NCBI GenBank assembly: GCA_900239685.1
Contig: OENT01000047.1
Span: 124,001 to 188,000, forward strand
DNA length: 64,000 nucleotides
Source: Rotaria macrura
Taxonomy: Eukaryota; Rotifera; Eurotatoria; Philodinida; Philodinidae
Direction of reading: 5' to 3'
Shown: positions 10,353-22,470 of the stretch, one piece after another
How the letters are laid out: each line of letters starts with the position of its first letter
Position numbering within the stretch: the stretch's first letter is position 1
The notes under the pieces: model-generated
The model's database searches: none
The model's input: only the letters and a program-made list of their open reading frames with translations
Told to the model about the DNA's origin: nothing
Translations under genes and position numbers: made by a program

Positions 10353-13332
10353 GATATTATTTCAGTGGATACAATGAAATCTGAAATTAGAACATCATTA
10401 AATTGATTTTTTTATGTTCATAGAATTTTTCTATTGAATAAATAATATCTATGCTGAATTAATTAATGTACTGAAAATTTATAAAAAAAAGACGAACATC
10501 TTCCAGTTATCAAATTTAGTTTCGCAGCATTTTTTTTTGTTTTCTGTTGTTCTTCCTTCTTTGTCACTACCACCCCCATAAATGTTTTTATGGTCGTTAT
10601 ATTTTACTATTCTGTGACAAACATTCAATGATGAATGAGGTTGATTACCACCATTGATTTCTTACTTGTTCCTTCACCCGTATTGTACACTCTGTTGATT
10701 CGTAGTGGGTGAAGTAGAATCAACCACTAGCGATGAAAGAGAACGAGAAGAAAGAAAAAAACAGAATGAATATTATTTATTGCATTCACTTCATAAGATA
10801 AGACTATTTCCCTGCATTTTTTCCTGTCAGAAGATAGAAAGATTATTAAGTCTTATGAATGAAATAACGACACACGATGATCATGAATACCAGCATTTGA
10901 ATAGTAGTAATCTGATTTTTCTTATTACAAAAACAATAAAGTAAATGGTATTAATGTTGGAGGAGATTTTTTTTAGTCGTAGTTTTTTCTTTTACAATTT
11001 GTCATTTATCAAATATTCCACTTTAGATTAAATATGGCTTGATCAACAACGAGCTATATTAACTGTCAATATCAGTCTTATCTGTATTCACGCCTATGCC
11101 TGTCACGTATTATTAACATTAAAGTTAATACGTTTAAAAAAAGCGAAATGACGCATGAACAGATTTCTATGTTTTTCAATGATGACCAGAAGAAGGATTG
11201 TTTTTCTGAAAATATAATTTAGATTAAAAAGAAATTTTAATGATCCATTTCGGATACTACTATATCACGATGTAATTGATGACGACTTTTATTTCCGTAC
11301 GACAAGAAACGAGCGACAATTGTCATCATAGAAGTGACTGTATCCGTAGATGAGAAATGATAAGAAATCACTTCATCTTCAAAAAAACAAAAAAAATTTG
11401 CTCATCAATTATCATTGAAATATGTTGAAATTTTACATAACTAAGAGCAAAGCTGAAGATCATGTATTATATTATAAGCAACATTTTTTTCTATATTTAC
11501 GAGTAGATAGTTTGCAATTATTATCCAAAGTATTTATCTAAGGCATCGCTTGAATAGTTTTACTACGAATGTGGAGATAAATATGTCGCGCGCATGTGTA
11601 CGTATGTATTTTATGATGATCCCGAGAAAATGTTTCTTTTATTATTGTCACTTAGGATATTGTCTATATTGTAACGTCAACTTTGTTTTTTGTTTTTTCT
11701 TCAATTTTCATACTCATTAATTTCTTCACAAAACTTAAAGAGTAAAAGAATATTTTGATGTGTAATTATATTTAACTAAGGCTTTTTTTCGTTCTTGATT
11801 GGATAACCTTGATTTTTCATGTTGACTTTAATCCCATTGCGAACTTCGATGAACCTCGTCAAAACATCGAACAATGCATTGCATAGAAGTTCTTTTGAAT
11901 GTGGTATTTTTAACTATTATTATTCACATAATAAGTCTTCTTTTAGATTATGAAGCAAAATAAGCAGCATTTTAAATTCCGTGATGATTGTTGTAGAAGG
12001 TTTCATTTGTATTCAAACTATGTAAAATACCAACGCAAGGAAAATTTCATCAGCAACTGTCAGTTGGCGTCATGTCATACATTGTAAACAATCAATAGGG
12101 AAAATATTAGTATGACCTTGGAGAAAATTCTAACTTAAACAGACCAATAGTTCATCATCATCGTAAATATCGATAAATGAATGTTATTTGTTGAGCAGAG
12201 AAATTTTTTTCTACCAGTATCCAAGAAAAGAGTGTGAGCGTTTATCCGTATGTGTTTTACGACCGCTGCAATTAATGTTTCTGAAACTTTTTTCTGCTTT
12301 CTAAATCCCTTCTGAACAAATCTTTTCAATTAATAATAAATTAAATAAGATTGTTTGTGTTGCCTTAACATTACAGAAAGTTTTTTTTTGTACTGTAAAA
12401 TACTAATGGCAATGACTAGTCTATTCCCAAAATGTTTACAATGTTGCTGTTTGATTCATTTCATTGAATTATATTCATATAAAACGAAAAACATGTTGAC
12501 AGAAAGAATCGTTTGAGCTCTTTGTGATTATTCTTGTGAATATTTCTCATATACATATTTCAATGAATGATCTTGGAGGAATCATTGAAGATATAAGCGA
12601 TATATTTTAGACACTAAGTAAAATTCTAGAGAATTCTTCAATTGACACATGATACGGACGAATTTTATTTCAACTATGCTTATAGCTAAGGTAGACGACA
12701 AAAAAATTTTAATTAGACCGAGATATCCGTAATATCACGCAATAGTCGTTCTCTTGTTTTTGTTTAGCCATCATCGACGTATAATGTTCTGCTGTTATAA
12801 TGATTGAAGTATTCTTATACGTTTACAACTGTTAGATAACCATATCTTAAGTGTGACCACTGTTACATATCAATGTTATGTAATCGTTTAAAAATGATTT
12901 TTTGAATAGTTTTATCTTAGGAGGAGAAAAAGAAGAATCACCAGCTACGTAATGATATGTTAATTAAAACTAGAAATTCCAATTAAATTATCTATGATTC
13001 TTGTAGAAATATGTCATTGATCACATCAATCAAAGCAAGAATTCCGATATATAAACTATCGTATAGAAACAAGAACATGCATTAATCAAAACACGCGTAT
13101 CTTAAATATTTTTTTAGGCATAAGAAGAAATAATTCGGAAAATATTTTTTCTAAATACTCTAAAAACAACAGATTTAACGAAACTATGATGATCGATGTG
13201 TTCTAGAAAGAAACAGCAATAAAGATAATTTAAACATGATACAGTTGTTGTTGACAATCAAAATGATGTTATCATACGACATAAATCTTAACTGTTTGGT
13301 ACATTGAATGCTGTAAATATGTCATGTGTAAT
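10353..13332. other. 3-kb gene-free stretch
   Basis: No exon chain could be supported on either strand. A 79-codon open frame at 10705-10944 is rich in charged residues and has no good initiation context or splice partners. The right end should contain the 3' untranslated region of the RNA ligase gene. Confidence 0.45.
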
Positions 13333-16199
13333 TTAGTTTTCATCATCTTCATTATTATTTTCATTATCATCTAGATCTTGAAGATTAAAATCAATGTCTT
13401 CTTCACATTCTAAATCACTTGTTTGTTTTGTTTTTCTTCCATGATTACTCTTAGATTTAGGTCTCTCTTTCTTTTCGTTAATGCTCATTTCATTTAATTG
13501 TTTCCAAACATCTTCTTCACAACTTTGATCAATCATCTTTTTCATAAAATCATCTTCATTATTAGTTTGTTGAAGAAATTTCGACCATAGCATTGGATAT
13601 TGATCGGAAATATCATTTCGTAGAATTGACTTTTTCTTAGCTCCTTCCATTATCCATTTAAGAAATTCTTCAGCCAATATTTTCCACCGATTAAGTATTT
13701 CATTAGAAAATTTTAGCCATTTTTGTATAGCTTCTAAACGACGATTCATCTTATTTATAGTTTCCAATAAATCCATTTTACGATCTTTTTCCCATCGTAT
13801 TAACATAGGACGAGCTTTTTCACGTATAGCACGAAGTACAACATACCATATTGTTTTCTTTTTTAACAAACCAATAACTTGATCATGAGCATTTAAGAAA
13901 TAAAGTACGCTACCTAATGAAAACAAAAAGAATTTTCTATTCATGTGTTTCATGTCAACGGTTCGTTTCGAATATATGATGCTTACCTTCACATTCATGA
14001 CGATATTTAATCGATGTTAAATGTTCATTGAGAAGATGAGGTTGATTTTCGATAATCTCATAATCTGTTGTTGATAAATGTAAACATCGTGCTATTTCAA
14101 TGCCATAGTCGGGTGGTAATGCACATAAATTAGTAACAACTTGTTCGAAATCTTGTGGTACATGTGAAAATGTGATAAACTTTAATTCTGCACTATTGTT
14201 TTCATTTTTTAAATACGATAAATTAACAACGTGTTGATGTGAATAATTAAGTATTTCAAAAACAGCTGTATAACGTGTTAAGGATAAAAAATTTAATAAC
14301 ATAGAAGCTCGGTCAGGCATAGATGACAATATATCGAGTATTGTATGACAAAAAGAACTAGCATAATTATATGTTGATTCATTTCCATACATGGATATAT
14401 CCGAATGTGTTCGAAAACATAAGTGTACATTTTTCGAACCACCAATCATGAATAAACGATTATCCGGTGGAAGAGATATGCATGATAAATGACAAGCTTC
14501 ACCTATTCTTATACAATGATAATGTTAAAATACAAAAAAAAAGAAAAAGGAAAGATTTTAAAGTTTCTATGTATTTACCATTTATCTTTCTAGTACAGAT
14601 GATTTGAGATGCGGTTTGAGGATGCTCAAGAAAGTAACGCAGCCACGCTTGATTATCATCGTCTCGATCGTCATCATCCCTTGAATAGAATAAAGTTAGA
14701 ATCAATTCTTTTCGTTACAAAGTAAACCAGTATAATCATCATTTAGACAAACTCAGCAAATCCAATATCGATTATATTTGCTCATTCGTTTATTTCATTG
14801 AAGAACATATGTTTTGTTTTTCTAAGCTAAAAAACAACAACTCTAATTGTTGTCTTTCTGTAACGGGAACTGATGTTCAGCTAAACAGAAAATGACTAGA
14901 ATTCCAGCAAACACGTACTCGTTCATAGGAATTCGAAAGCAAGACTTTCGATGATTATCATTTTCGTGAAAAATGATATAAAAAGAATTTTGTAGTCTGA
15001 GAATAGAAAACAGGAAACTTCTACAGGTATGATAGAGATTTATTGCAATATTTTTTCTTGATGTCAGATTGCGATGAATCTTACCGATAGGACATCATCA
15101 GTCATATATTCTTCATGTTTCCACGAAACATATAAACAACATGTTTATTACATAGTACGACATTGAAGAAAAATGCCTCGAAATCACTACAATGAAAATT
15201 ATCTTCCTATGATTTACTACAGCAATTTTTTTCAAGACTTATATTTTAATCCAGCAGAGATCATTTAGATAATTTTAATCTTCGAATCTATCGTGACGTA
15301 TTCTGTTGAAATTTGATTCTGCTTTCAAAAGAAAATAATCTTTTCCTACGATAAATTTGTGATAGAGTTTAAATGTTTAATGATAAAATATGATAGATAT
15401 CTATCTGAATGCACACATTCTTTTGTATTTCGTATTCGATCATTGACTCATAGTTTGCTCTTCGACTGAAAATATGTTTTCACGTGACTTTGGAATAGTC
15501 CAAAATAAAAATTTTTAAAACTAAGACAAATGTACGAAATTTACAACATCTATAACTTATGTTATTTTTTCAGTCTGGATTGAAAATTATAAATCAATAT
15601 TTTTCTTTTATTTCGACTTTGGAAATTTCTTTTTCAACTATTGTTTGAATTGAAATCTTGAATGATTACACAAAGACCTTGCTCTTACCCGAGACCACCA
15701 CTGAATTTTCGTAATGCAAAAAGTGCAAAATTTAAACGTGGCTGTGGTTCATTTTTCAATTTATATTGGATTAGAGTACACCCACGTGGTAAGCGTTTTC
15801 GTAATTCTTCGTCACGATCATATAATTTATCATCAGGACCTCGGCAAGAAATTCGAACATCAATAAGTTCACCGTCTCTGATATTCGGTCCTAAAAAGTA
15901 TATATGAACATTACAGAGAAAACTTACATTGATCTCTCACCTAAAATCGAGGGTGGAATTGTTTTCGGTCCAGCTTTTATATTTTTATTTCTCGATCGAA
16001 TCCATTGCATGTAGTTACCAATGTTTGACGTTGAACGTGTTAACTCTCGATTAGAGCATTCAACGCGTTCGTTAAGTAATTGTAACCAATGATCATTCGG
16101 ATTGTTTCGTTTAAGTTGAATATTTTCTTTTAAATAATTACTAATCGTATCCCATGATACAATGTCGAAATTCAATGGATCATCTTTAGAATATGCCAT
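13333..16199 (-). CDS. T4 Rnl1-type ATP-dependent RNA ligase (552 aa)
   Basis: Five exons join in phase: 15941-16199, 15689-15890, 14579-14679, 13987-14502 and 13333-13913. The protein carries the covalent nucleotidyltransferase motifs in the right order. An LPRGCTLI segment and ALRKFSG resemble the ARG...KFFN region of Rnl1/Trl1 ligases. CTRKINGEA holds motif I KxxG, with Lys185 as predicted AMP acceptor. IGGSKN (207-212) fits motif III. CEGSV (358-362) fits motif IV with Glu359, and LLKKKTIWYVVLRAIREK fits motif V with Lys377/Lys379. The C-terminal ~170 residues are helical and basic, ending in an acidic tail; no Trl1 kinase or phosphodiesterase domain follows. The activity expected from the family is joining of RNA ends with ATP. 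Exon 1 (ATG 16199) is partly duplicated at 23916-24050. Such ligases are mainly known from phages, fungi and protists, so horizontal origin is likely (inference). Confidence 0.78.
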
Positions 16200-17855
16200 G
16201 GCACAGTGAAATGAAATACAAGATTTGCAAAATAATTTTTACATTCGCACTTTATAGTTATGTATGTATGATGCCTCGGTAATTACATCATGAAGTGAAA
16301 TATCTATAAGAGTAGAGAGAAATATGATGAAATCTTTTGAATAGATTTTCATAAATGACTGTGTATGACATTATATGCATGGATTCGTTCAGTTTTATAT
16401 TACTTACTCTCGTTTGGTTACTGGTGTATTCAATAGAGTAGAATAAAACTAAGAAGAATAGATTTATTTTTTTCGATGACAAGTATTAGTTGGTTTAAAT
16501 CGGTGACAGACAATGGTGATAGCAGTTGAACATGCGAGTAATTTAAGAAATAATGCAGATTGTACTAAATGTATTTTATTGAATAATAGAATTTTGAGAG
16601 AATAGATAATCATTCGACAATATATAAACATATATATATATATATAATACTCTCCCATGACTTGAAATAAATATGAAATTAGTGTTCTGAAACAATTACT
16701 ACTTTCATTAAATATCCAATTTATAAAGTCAAATGTGTTTGTTTTGTATATATATGTTTGATATTATAAATATGAATACAAGCTAAAACAATTGAGAGTA
16801 GTATCAAAAGAATTTATTGATCTATCAATGATGATATTTTTTTTTCGTATTCATTGAGTTATATAGAACTCAGCTTCAGTATACATTACTACACACATTT
16901 ATTAATCAGGAATAACATATGATCGCAGCCAACAGTTCGATCGTCAAATGAATATACAAGTATTAAATGCATAAAAACTGAAGTAATTCATTGTTTCATA
17001 GATAGTTTTGAAATGGATATCACTATCAGAAAGATTCACAGACATGTTTGATAGGAAAAATCATACTTTATTCTTCTACTAAGAAGCCAAAATTGTGTAA
17101 ATTGATTTTTATTATGTATAACGTAATTGATGCGTACATGTCAGGGGTATTCATCCTGATTGTATAGTACGTACAGCACTACACCTTTTGATTGCATGGC
17201 TCGGTATGAAAACCAAAAATTTGATTGAGTTGGTTTTTCGAAACATGTTAAACAAAACGTTATGAACGCTGAAAATTCATCGATTCATTTTTCTTTTATT
17301 ATTAGAATATAAAAAAGTGAAATTGTTTATTGTCTGACGATCTCCAATCCAATTTGATCTGGATACTCATTGGTTGGTTGATAAATAACTGATGCTTGTG
17401 TTTTTCTTTTGTAAAACGAGTGAGCATCCATGCATCAAAATGTAATCTGATAGGTAACTAATGATTGTTTCTTAGATTAGCAAAAGCCCCCCCCCTCCCC
17501 CATAACCTCCTCACCCTAAGTAACTAACCGAGTTTATCAAAAAGTACTAAGAGTTGCAGTGTCGCTCGTTGTAAACTATATTAAATGTGGCATTATTCTC
17601 TAATAATGACACATCGAATGAGTATCACAGTTCCAACCGTCAATCTCTATAGTAGCTTTGCAGTAGTTGAATTGAATAATGATCTGATTCTAGTGAAACA
17701 CCATAAACTGAGAAATATAATGATCGAGATCCAGTTATACTTGACTAGATCAGATTATTCTATATGCTACACATATGACTAATTTCATAAATACATCGAA
17801 ACAGATTTGTTGAAAATCAAATATTATCCATTTCTATTAGAGCCAGCCATACGAT
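16200..17855. other. Divergent intergenic region between RNA ligase and FEX
   Basis: This 1.66-kb spacer separates the divergently transcribed RNA ligase and fluoride exporter, so it should carry both promoters. It contains a TA microsatellite near 16630 and a C-run at 17488-17502. The part at 16281-16690 is also found at 24060-24450. No gene is supported inside it. Confidence 0.5.
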
Positions 17856-18896
17856 ATGAATACTGAAATGGAAATGCAGGATCAAGGAAATGCATCTGTA
17901 GCGACAACTGAACAAGTTGTCGTAAAACAACATCGTTTAAGCTCAATAATGCCAATAATTATATTTTCCTATATCGGTGTTTTAATTCGTATAGGCCTAA
18001 ATTTTCTTGGAAATACTACCGTACCACTATGTTTAGGCTTTTGGCCAAACTTTGTCGGATGTTTCATTATGGGTATTATTTTCGAACAGAAAAAGCATAT
18101 TCATTCACAGTATGTAGCCAGAGTTCATATTTTCATGTTTTACATGGTTTGTTTTGATTTCGTATTCAGTTTTGCTCAGTTATATATGGGTTTAACCACT
18201 GGTTTATGCGGATCGATTACTACATTTTCAGGCTTTATGTATGATTCATGTCTAGCATTGTTTGGTCCATCAAGTCATTTTACATATCCAGTATCGAATT
18301 ATTTAAGTGTGACAATATCTATCTTTTCTTCTTCGTTTATTGGATTTATAGTTGGTCGTCATTTGAGTGCATTAATTTTTTCATTACTATCAAAGACAGG
18401 AGCGAAAACTCAAAATCCTAATAATTTCATACAATTTTGGCTCTTTCCAATAATGTTCGTTATGAGTATTCCGTTACTTGTTCTTCTTGCCGTTTTAGTT
18501 CCAGTTGGTCGTTATACATATTTGATCTATTCAGTCATATTTGCTCCATTAGGCTCATTAACTCGATACATATTATCAATTGCTTTCAATAAGAATCTGA
18601 ACTTTCCTTTAGGAACATTATTAGCTAACATAATCGGTTCATACATTTATTTAGGAATGGTAGCAATCAATGAATATATACATACATTATCTCCATTGGT
18701 TAAACAAGTAATCATTAGTATTATACAAGGCTACTGCGGATGTTTGACAACTGTTTCAACATTTATATTAGAAATAAATACAATAAAACATCAAAGATAT
18801 GTCTACGGCTATATTATAATTACTTTCGTACTCGTACAAGTAATCTACATTATTTTTGGTGAAATATTTTCGCTTCTTTGTTCACCACAATCATAA
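17856..18896 (+). CDS. FEX: Fluoride exporter FEX (dual CrcB/Fluc-domain channel)
   Basis: A single uninterrupted exon encodes 346 residues with about nine hydrophobic segments. Two Fluc/CrcB halves are visible. The first has GVLIRIGL (41-48), PNFVG (Asn65) and GLCGSITTFSG (116-126). The second has GSLTRYIL (233-240), PLGTLLANIIGS (251-262, Asn258) and GYCGCLTTVSTF (292-303). These are the pore Asn and the GxxTT(F/V)S polar-track signatures of fluoride channels, and the fused two-domain layout is that of eukaryotic FEX, which exports fluoride across the plasma membrane. The ATG at 17856 precedes a polar N-tail and is the first in frame. Lack of introns contrasts with other genes here. FEX is common in fungi and plants but patchy in animals. 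A wrecked paralogue lies 8 kb downstream. Confidence 0.9.
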   Translation: MNTEMEMQDQGNASVATTEQVVVKQHRLSSIMPIIIFSYIGVLIRIGLNFLGNTTVPLCLGFWPNFVGCFIMGIIFEQKKHIHSQYVARVHIFMFYMVCFDFVFSFAQLYMGLTTGLCGSITTFSGFMYDSCLALFGPSSHFTYPVSNYLSVTISIFSSSFIGFIVGRHLSALIFSLLSKTGAKTQNPNNFIQFWLFPIMFVMSIPLLVLLAVLVPVGRYTYLIYSVIFAPLGSLTRYILSIAFNKNLNFPLGTLLANIIGSYIYLGMVAINEYIHTLSPLVKQVIISIIQGYCGCLTTVSTFILEINTIKHQRYVYGYIIITFVLVQVIYIIFGEIFSLLCSPQS

Positions 18897-20054
18897 TCAT
18901 CAGCGTTTTTAATTAGTTACGAACGTTAAAAAATTGCAATCGTTGTTCATGTGTTATCCCCTTTTACTTCTAACACAAAGTTATGAAGTACTCGTATGAA
19001 TTTTAACGAGCACACAATATCATCTGTAGGGTAGATTTAAAAAAATTAGTTTTTCGAATGATCGATTCTTGATTATACAATGATCAAATTTCTTCTATGG
19101 TTATTGTCGTAGACAAGATTAGTTAGAAAACAAAAATCATCTATATTGTATTGAAATGAAGTTTCTTTTCTAATAGTATTATTGTGAACTTTCGAACAAA
19201 AGGATAGCGTTAGTCATTTTATTTTTTTATCATCATTGTTCTTCTACTTCTAAAACTAAAATAAATACATAAACAAAAACTGCCGAAAGGCCGTTTCTCT
19301 GCAGTGGTTTGTTTGGACTCAGACTATCTGATGAGAAAATTAAATCGATAATGTACTGCATTGGTCAAATCATATTGATTGATGTTACTGCATGAATTTC
19401 TCATCCTACGTAGTTTTTATTGGTCATTCAATGTTTTAATCAGTTAGATCATGTCCACTATAGTTTTATCATCCATGAAAAACTTTTATCCTGATTATTA
19501 AAACACTTTAGAACAAAAACAGATCTAGAGTAAAGATAGATGAAGCTGATGATCAAAGACAAGAGAACAATCTATTGTGATTTTCGATGTTCAACTCAAT
19601 CCGATCAGAAAAATTTTTCTCACAATTCTTCTTGTAAGTGAATGAAAAATCTTAGAATAACGGATGGATACTCGTTGTATCTATTTATGTTCAGAAGAAG
19701 ATCAATATGGCTATGTAATTTCAACTATCGAAAAGTTCAATCGATAGTTGAGGTTACTAAAGCAAAGGAGGACTTAGTCTTTGTCCGGCAGGCGTTAAAG
19801 CCGACAGCTCGAGAATAATCCATATGACAAACGAATGTTTTGAAAAACTTATTGACTTTGTGAAACAAGAATAAATAATGCGTATTCTTTTTGTCTCTTG
19901 TAAATGTGGCGGTCAACTATTTTGAGAAACGAAACTTTCATGTATTCGTCATTCGCACTAATATCTATTGTTGTTTTGTAATTGATGTTGAGATAATCGA
20001 TGAATCCTTTTTCTCTTGTTCAATGAAAGTACCTAGATAAAAAAATCATACATT
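18897..20054. other. Intergenic; only fragments shared with copy B
   Basis: No gene is supported. The first few hundred bases show weak similarity to 26940-27150, continuing the segmental duplication. A short hairpin (aactatcgaaaagttc... cgatagtt) sits near 19720-19755, and a locally GC-richer patch at 19760-19810 is unexplained. Confidence 0.45.
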
Positions 20055-20335
20055 AAGTGTTGTAAGATCAGATGACATAGTACAAAAAATCGTGGTCTCA
20101 GGTATCTTACATCAATTTGTGCAGTAAGATCCTTGTAAGATCTTACTGTCGCATATAAGATTTTCTATAATCTTATAATTAGATCTGACAGAAGAACAAG
20201 ATCTGTCAAGAATTTTAGAGTAAGATTTGATGTCAGACTTCTGAGATCATGATTTTGTGTACGATTTTTCGTCTGATCTTACAATATCATACAAGATCTT
20301 ATGCAGAATCTTACCAGATCTTAATATCTGATTGT
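20055..20335. mobile_element. Hairpin element rich in taagat(c) repeats
   Basis: Left arm tgtaagatcagatgacatag (from 20060), tacaaaaaatcgtggtctcag is matched in reverse at 20242-20282 (ctgagatcatgatttt, acgatttttcgtctgatctt, ac). Between and around the arms the motif taagatc or its reverse occurs about a dozen times, so many nested hairpins are possible. This is typical of a small non-autonomous inverted-repeat element. Copy B of the surrounding duplication lacks it. Confidence 0.6.
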
Positions 20336-20700
20336 TTTCCCTGGGGAGAAATTTAACAACCGCGTAAACATAATTAAAAGATTTACATATTTAAGTTCAT
20401 CATCTTAAATTAAGATCATACTTGAACGAATTTTCGACTTAATTTAAGCAATAATGCGTTCAAGAAGATAAAAAATGAAGATGCCATCAAGTTGAACAAC
20501 AATCAACCCTTGTATGATGAACCTAAAATTATAAATAGATACAAATTTTTTCTAAGAAGAGATCAATAAGATTCAATTAATGGTTTATCTACCGTTACAC
20601 TAATTATCCAGATCCAGACGTCATGATACTTTTTCATCTCAACTAATGTTTAAAAAGAGAGCGAGAGGAATTCATGGATTTAAACTTAAGACAAAAGCGC

Positions 20701-21712
20701 ACTGAGGGGTGACGGGGGGGGGGGGTGATGGTGCAAGGTGTCGTCATCTATGTTAGTTATTCTTTTCTCATTTTCTTCTGTCTTTTCCCTTTCTCGTTGC
20801 TTTGATGTTTTCGCGTTCAACTCAGCCACAAATAAGTAGTTTCATTATTTTATGATTCAAAAACCAGAAGATCACTAATAAATACTTGAATAGAAGAATT
20901 CTACCACATGATAGCAGTAGAAAGCCATTGCAAGGGGGGGGGGTTGTAATGGTTTTCTACTACCATTGCGTAGTAGAGCTCTTCAATACAATTATTTATT
21001 ATTGGCAAGGCCGGTACGACAGAGTGAGAGCAATGGAGGGAGCAGATTGTCAATTCTAAAATCGGAGACAATTATCAGATAGCTTTCTGCAAGTGGGAAA
21101 CAGCTAATTTCTGATTTTCCCGACTTAAAGTAATTGATTTTAATCGAAAAAATCACAGAAATCAAGAAAATCAGATTTAAGCTGAGTCACTCTATATTGA
21201 TATTTTGAACAAAAAGAATACCAAATTTTATCATTTTATTCGAGTGACTGTGTTTTCTAATTCTTTTTTATTTTAAATCAAAAAAATCAGCTTTTTGACG
21301 CTTGGCTTTCTCCAGCATTGACGAAAATTATATGTTAGATGTCTCCGAAATCGGATAAAATTTTCTAATGGATTTCTCCAGAACTAGGAGCAAATTCCTT
21401 TGTAAAATTTATTCACCCAACTCGAAAATGATCCAGTAAAATTTTTGAAATCGGAGAAAATCTTAGTCAACTGAAGAAGGGATGACCCCCTTCCATTCCC
21501 CTATGGAACAACCCCTGATTATTGATCTTCTGGTTTTGAATCATGAATAATAAAAACTACTTATGTTTGAATTCAGCACGAAAATATGTAAGAAACAAGA
21601 GAGGAAAAAGAGAGAAGAAAATGAGAAAATAATAACATCCATGACGACACTGTGTGCCTTCACAGGGGGTTCATTGACCCCTACCCCAACCCGCCCCCCC
21701 CCCCCTGACTAG
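20701..21712. mobile_element. ~1-kb foldback element with G-run/C-run ends
   Basis: The left arm (20701-20880) starts ctgaggggtgac followed by a run of G and includes gtgtcgtcatctatgtta, ttctcattttcttctg, aagtagtttcattatt and gattcaaaaaccagaagatc. The right arm (21525-21712) is its inverted copy, containing gatcttctggttttgaatc, aaaactactt, gagaaaat and gacgacac and ending in a C-run. No protein is encoded in the ~600-bp centre. The left arm is interrupted on its inner side by the hairpin at 20884-20988. Confidence 0.7.
20884..20988. mobile_element. Nested 105-bp hairpin element
   Basis: The arms ttgaatagaagaattctacc...gtagaaagccattgcaa and ttgtaatggttttctactac...gtagagctcttcaa are inverted copies around a G-run. 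It lies next to the left arm of the larger foldback element, with the pentamer aatac on both sides. Confidence 0.55.
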
Positions 21713-22470
21713 AGAGTTCGAAATCTAACCCAATATCGACTTAATACAAAATAGACAGCATCTCGACGAAGTCTGAAACGTGAATTAAGATGAGAAGTAC
21801 GAATGGCCGTCTATTCTACAATATCGAATCAAATAAAATTTTGGATTGCCTTTCGACACGCTCCCCGAACTGACCATGGTCAAATTCATTTCTAAGAAAA
21901 CTCTATTAAGCGGTGAAGACATTTTTTTAATGAATGTTATCGATTGATTAATCGCTTGGGTTAACTCATCAATTTTTTTATAATTTGAATGTTTCAGACA
22001 ACGTTTTTGATTGAGATTCTGATTGATCTAATAAAAATTTTGATGCAAGTTATTATTTAAGAAGCAACGATATTTAAAATGCGAAGTAAATATTAATCAA
22101 AAAATCAATTGAAAAAAACAAATATGGTTAATGAAAATAGAAAACATGACTGCTAATTTATTTTTATCATCAATCCATTCTGAAAAAATCAATGATTACT
22201 TTTAAAATACTGCACGTGTTCTCCAGTAAGACGATCTGTTCCATCGTTTTTGGAGCTAATCAAAGCATGTGACTTTCTTCATTGCTGAATCAAAATATTT
22301 TTGTGATTATTGTGAATTAGTCGTAACTCTTTTTAATTTTTCACGAATTTCATTTTCATTTCATAGTAATAATATGATTGAAAACGATTGTGTCAGATTT
22401 ATCTATGCCTAGATAGTTAAAGTTACATATGTGATCAATGATATAACGTTCATCTTACGTTGAGTTACAC
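21713..22470. other. Intergenic, nothing recognised
   Basis: AT-rich sequence between two mobile elements. No exon chain is supported. Confidence 0.45.

Larger units (their letters stand above)
15971..20645. repeat. Local segmental duplication, intact copy A
   Basis: This block reappears, diverged, at 23916-27690 in the same orientation and order: RNA-ligase exon 1 part (15971-16102), a noncoding piece (16281-16690), the FEX gene (17930-18900), and a tail at about 20360-20645. Copy A retains working genes. It also contains about 1 kb between FEX and the tail that copy B lacks, including the hairpin element at 20.06-20.33 kb, consistent with an insertion in A after duplication or a deletion in B. 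Confidence 0.75.
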
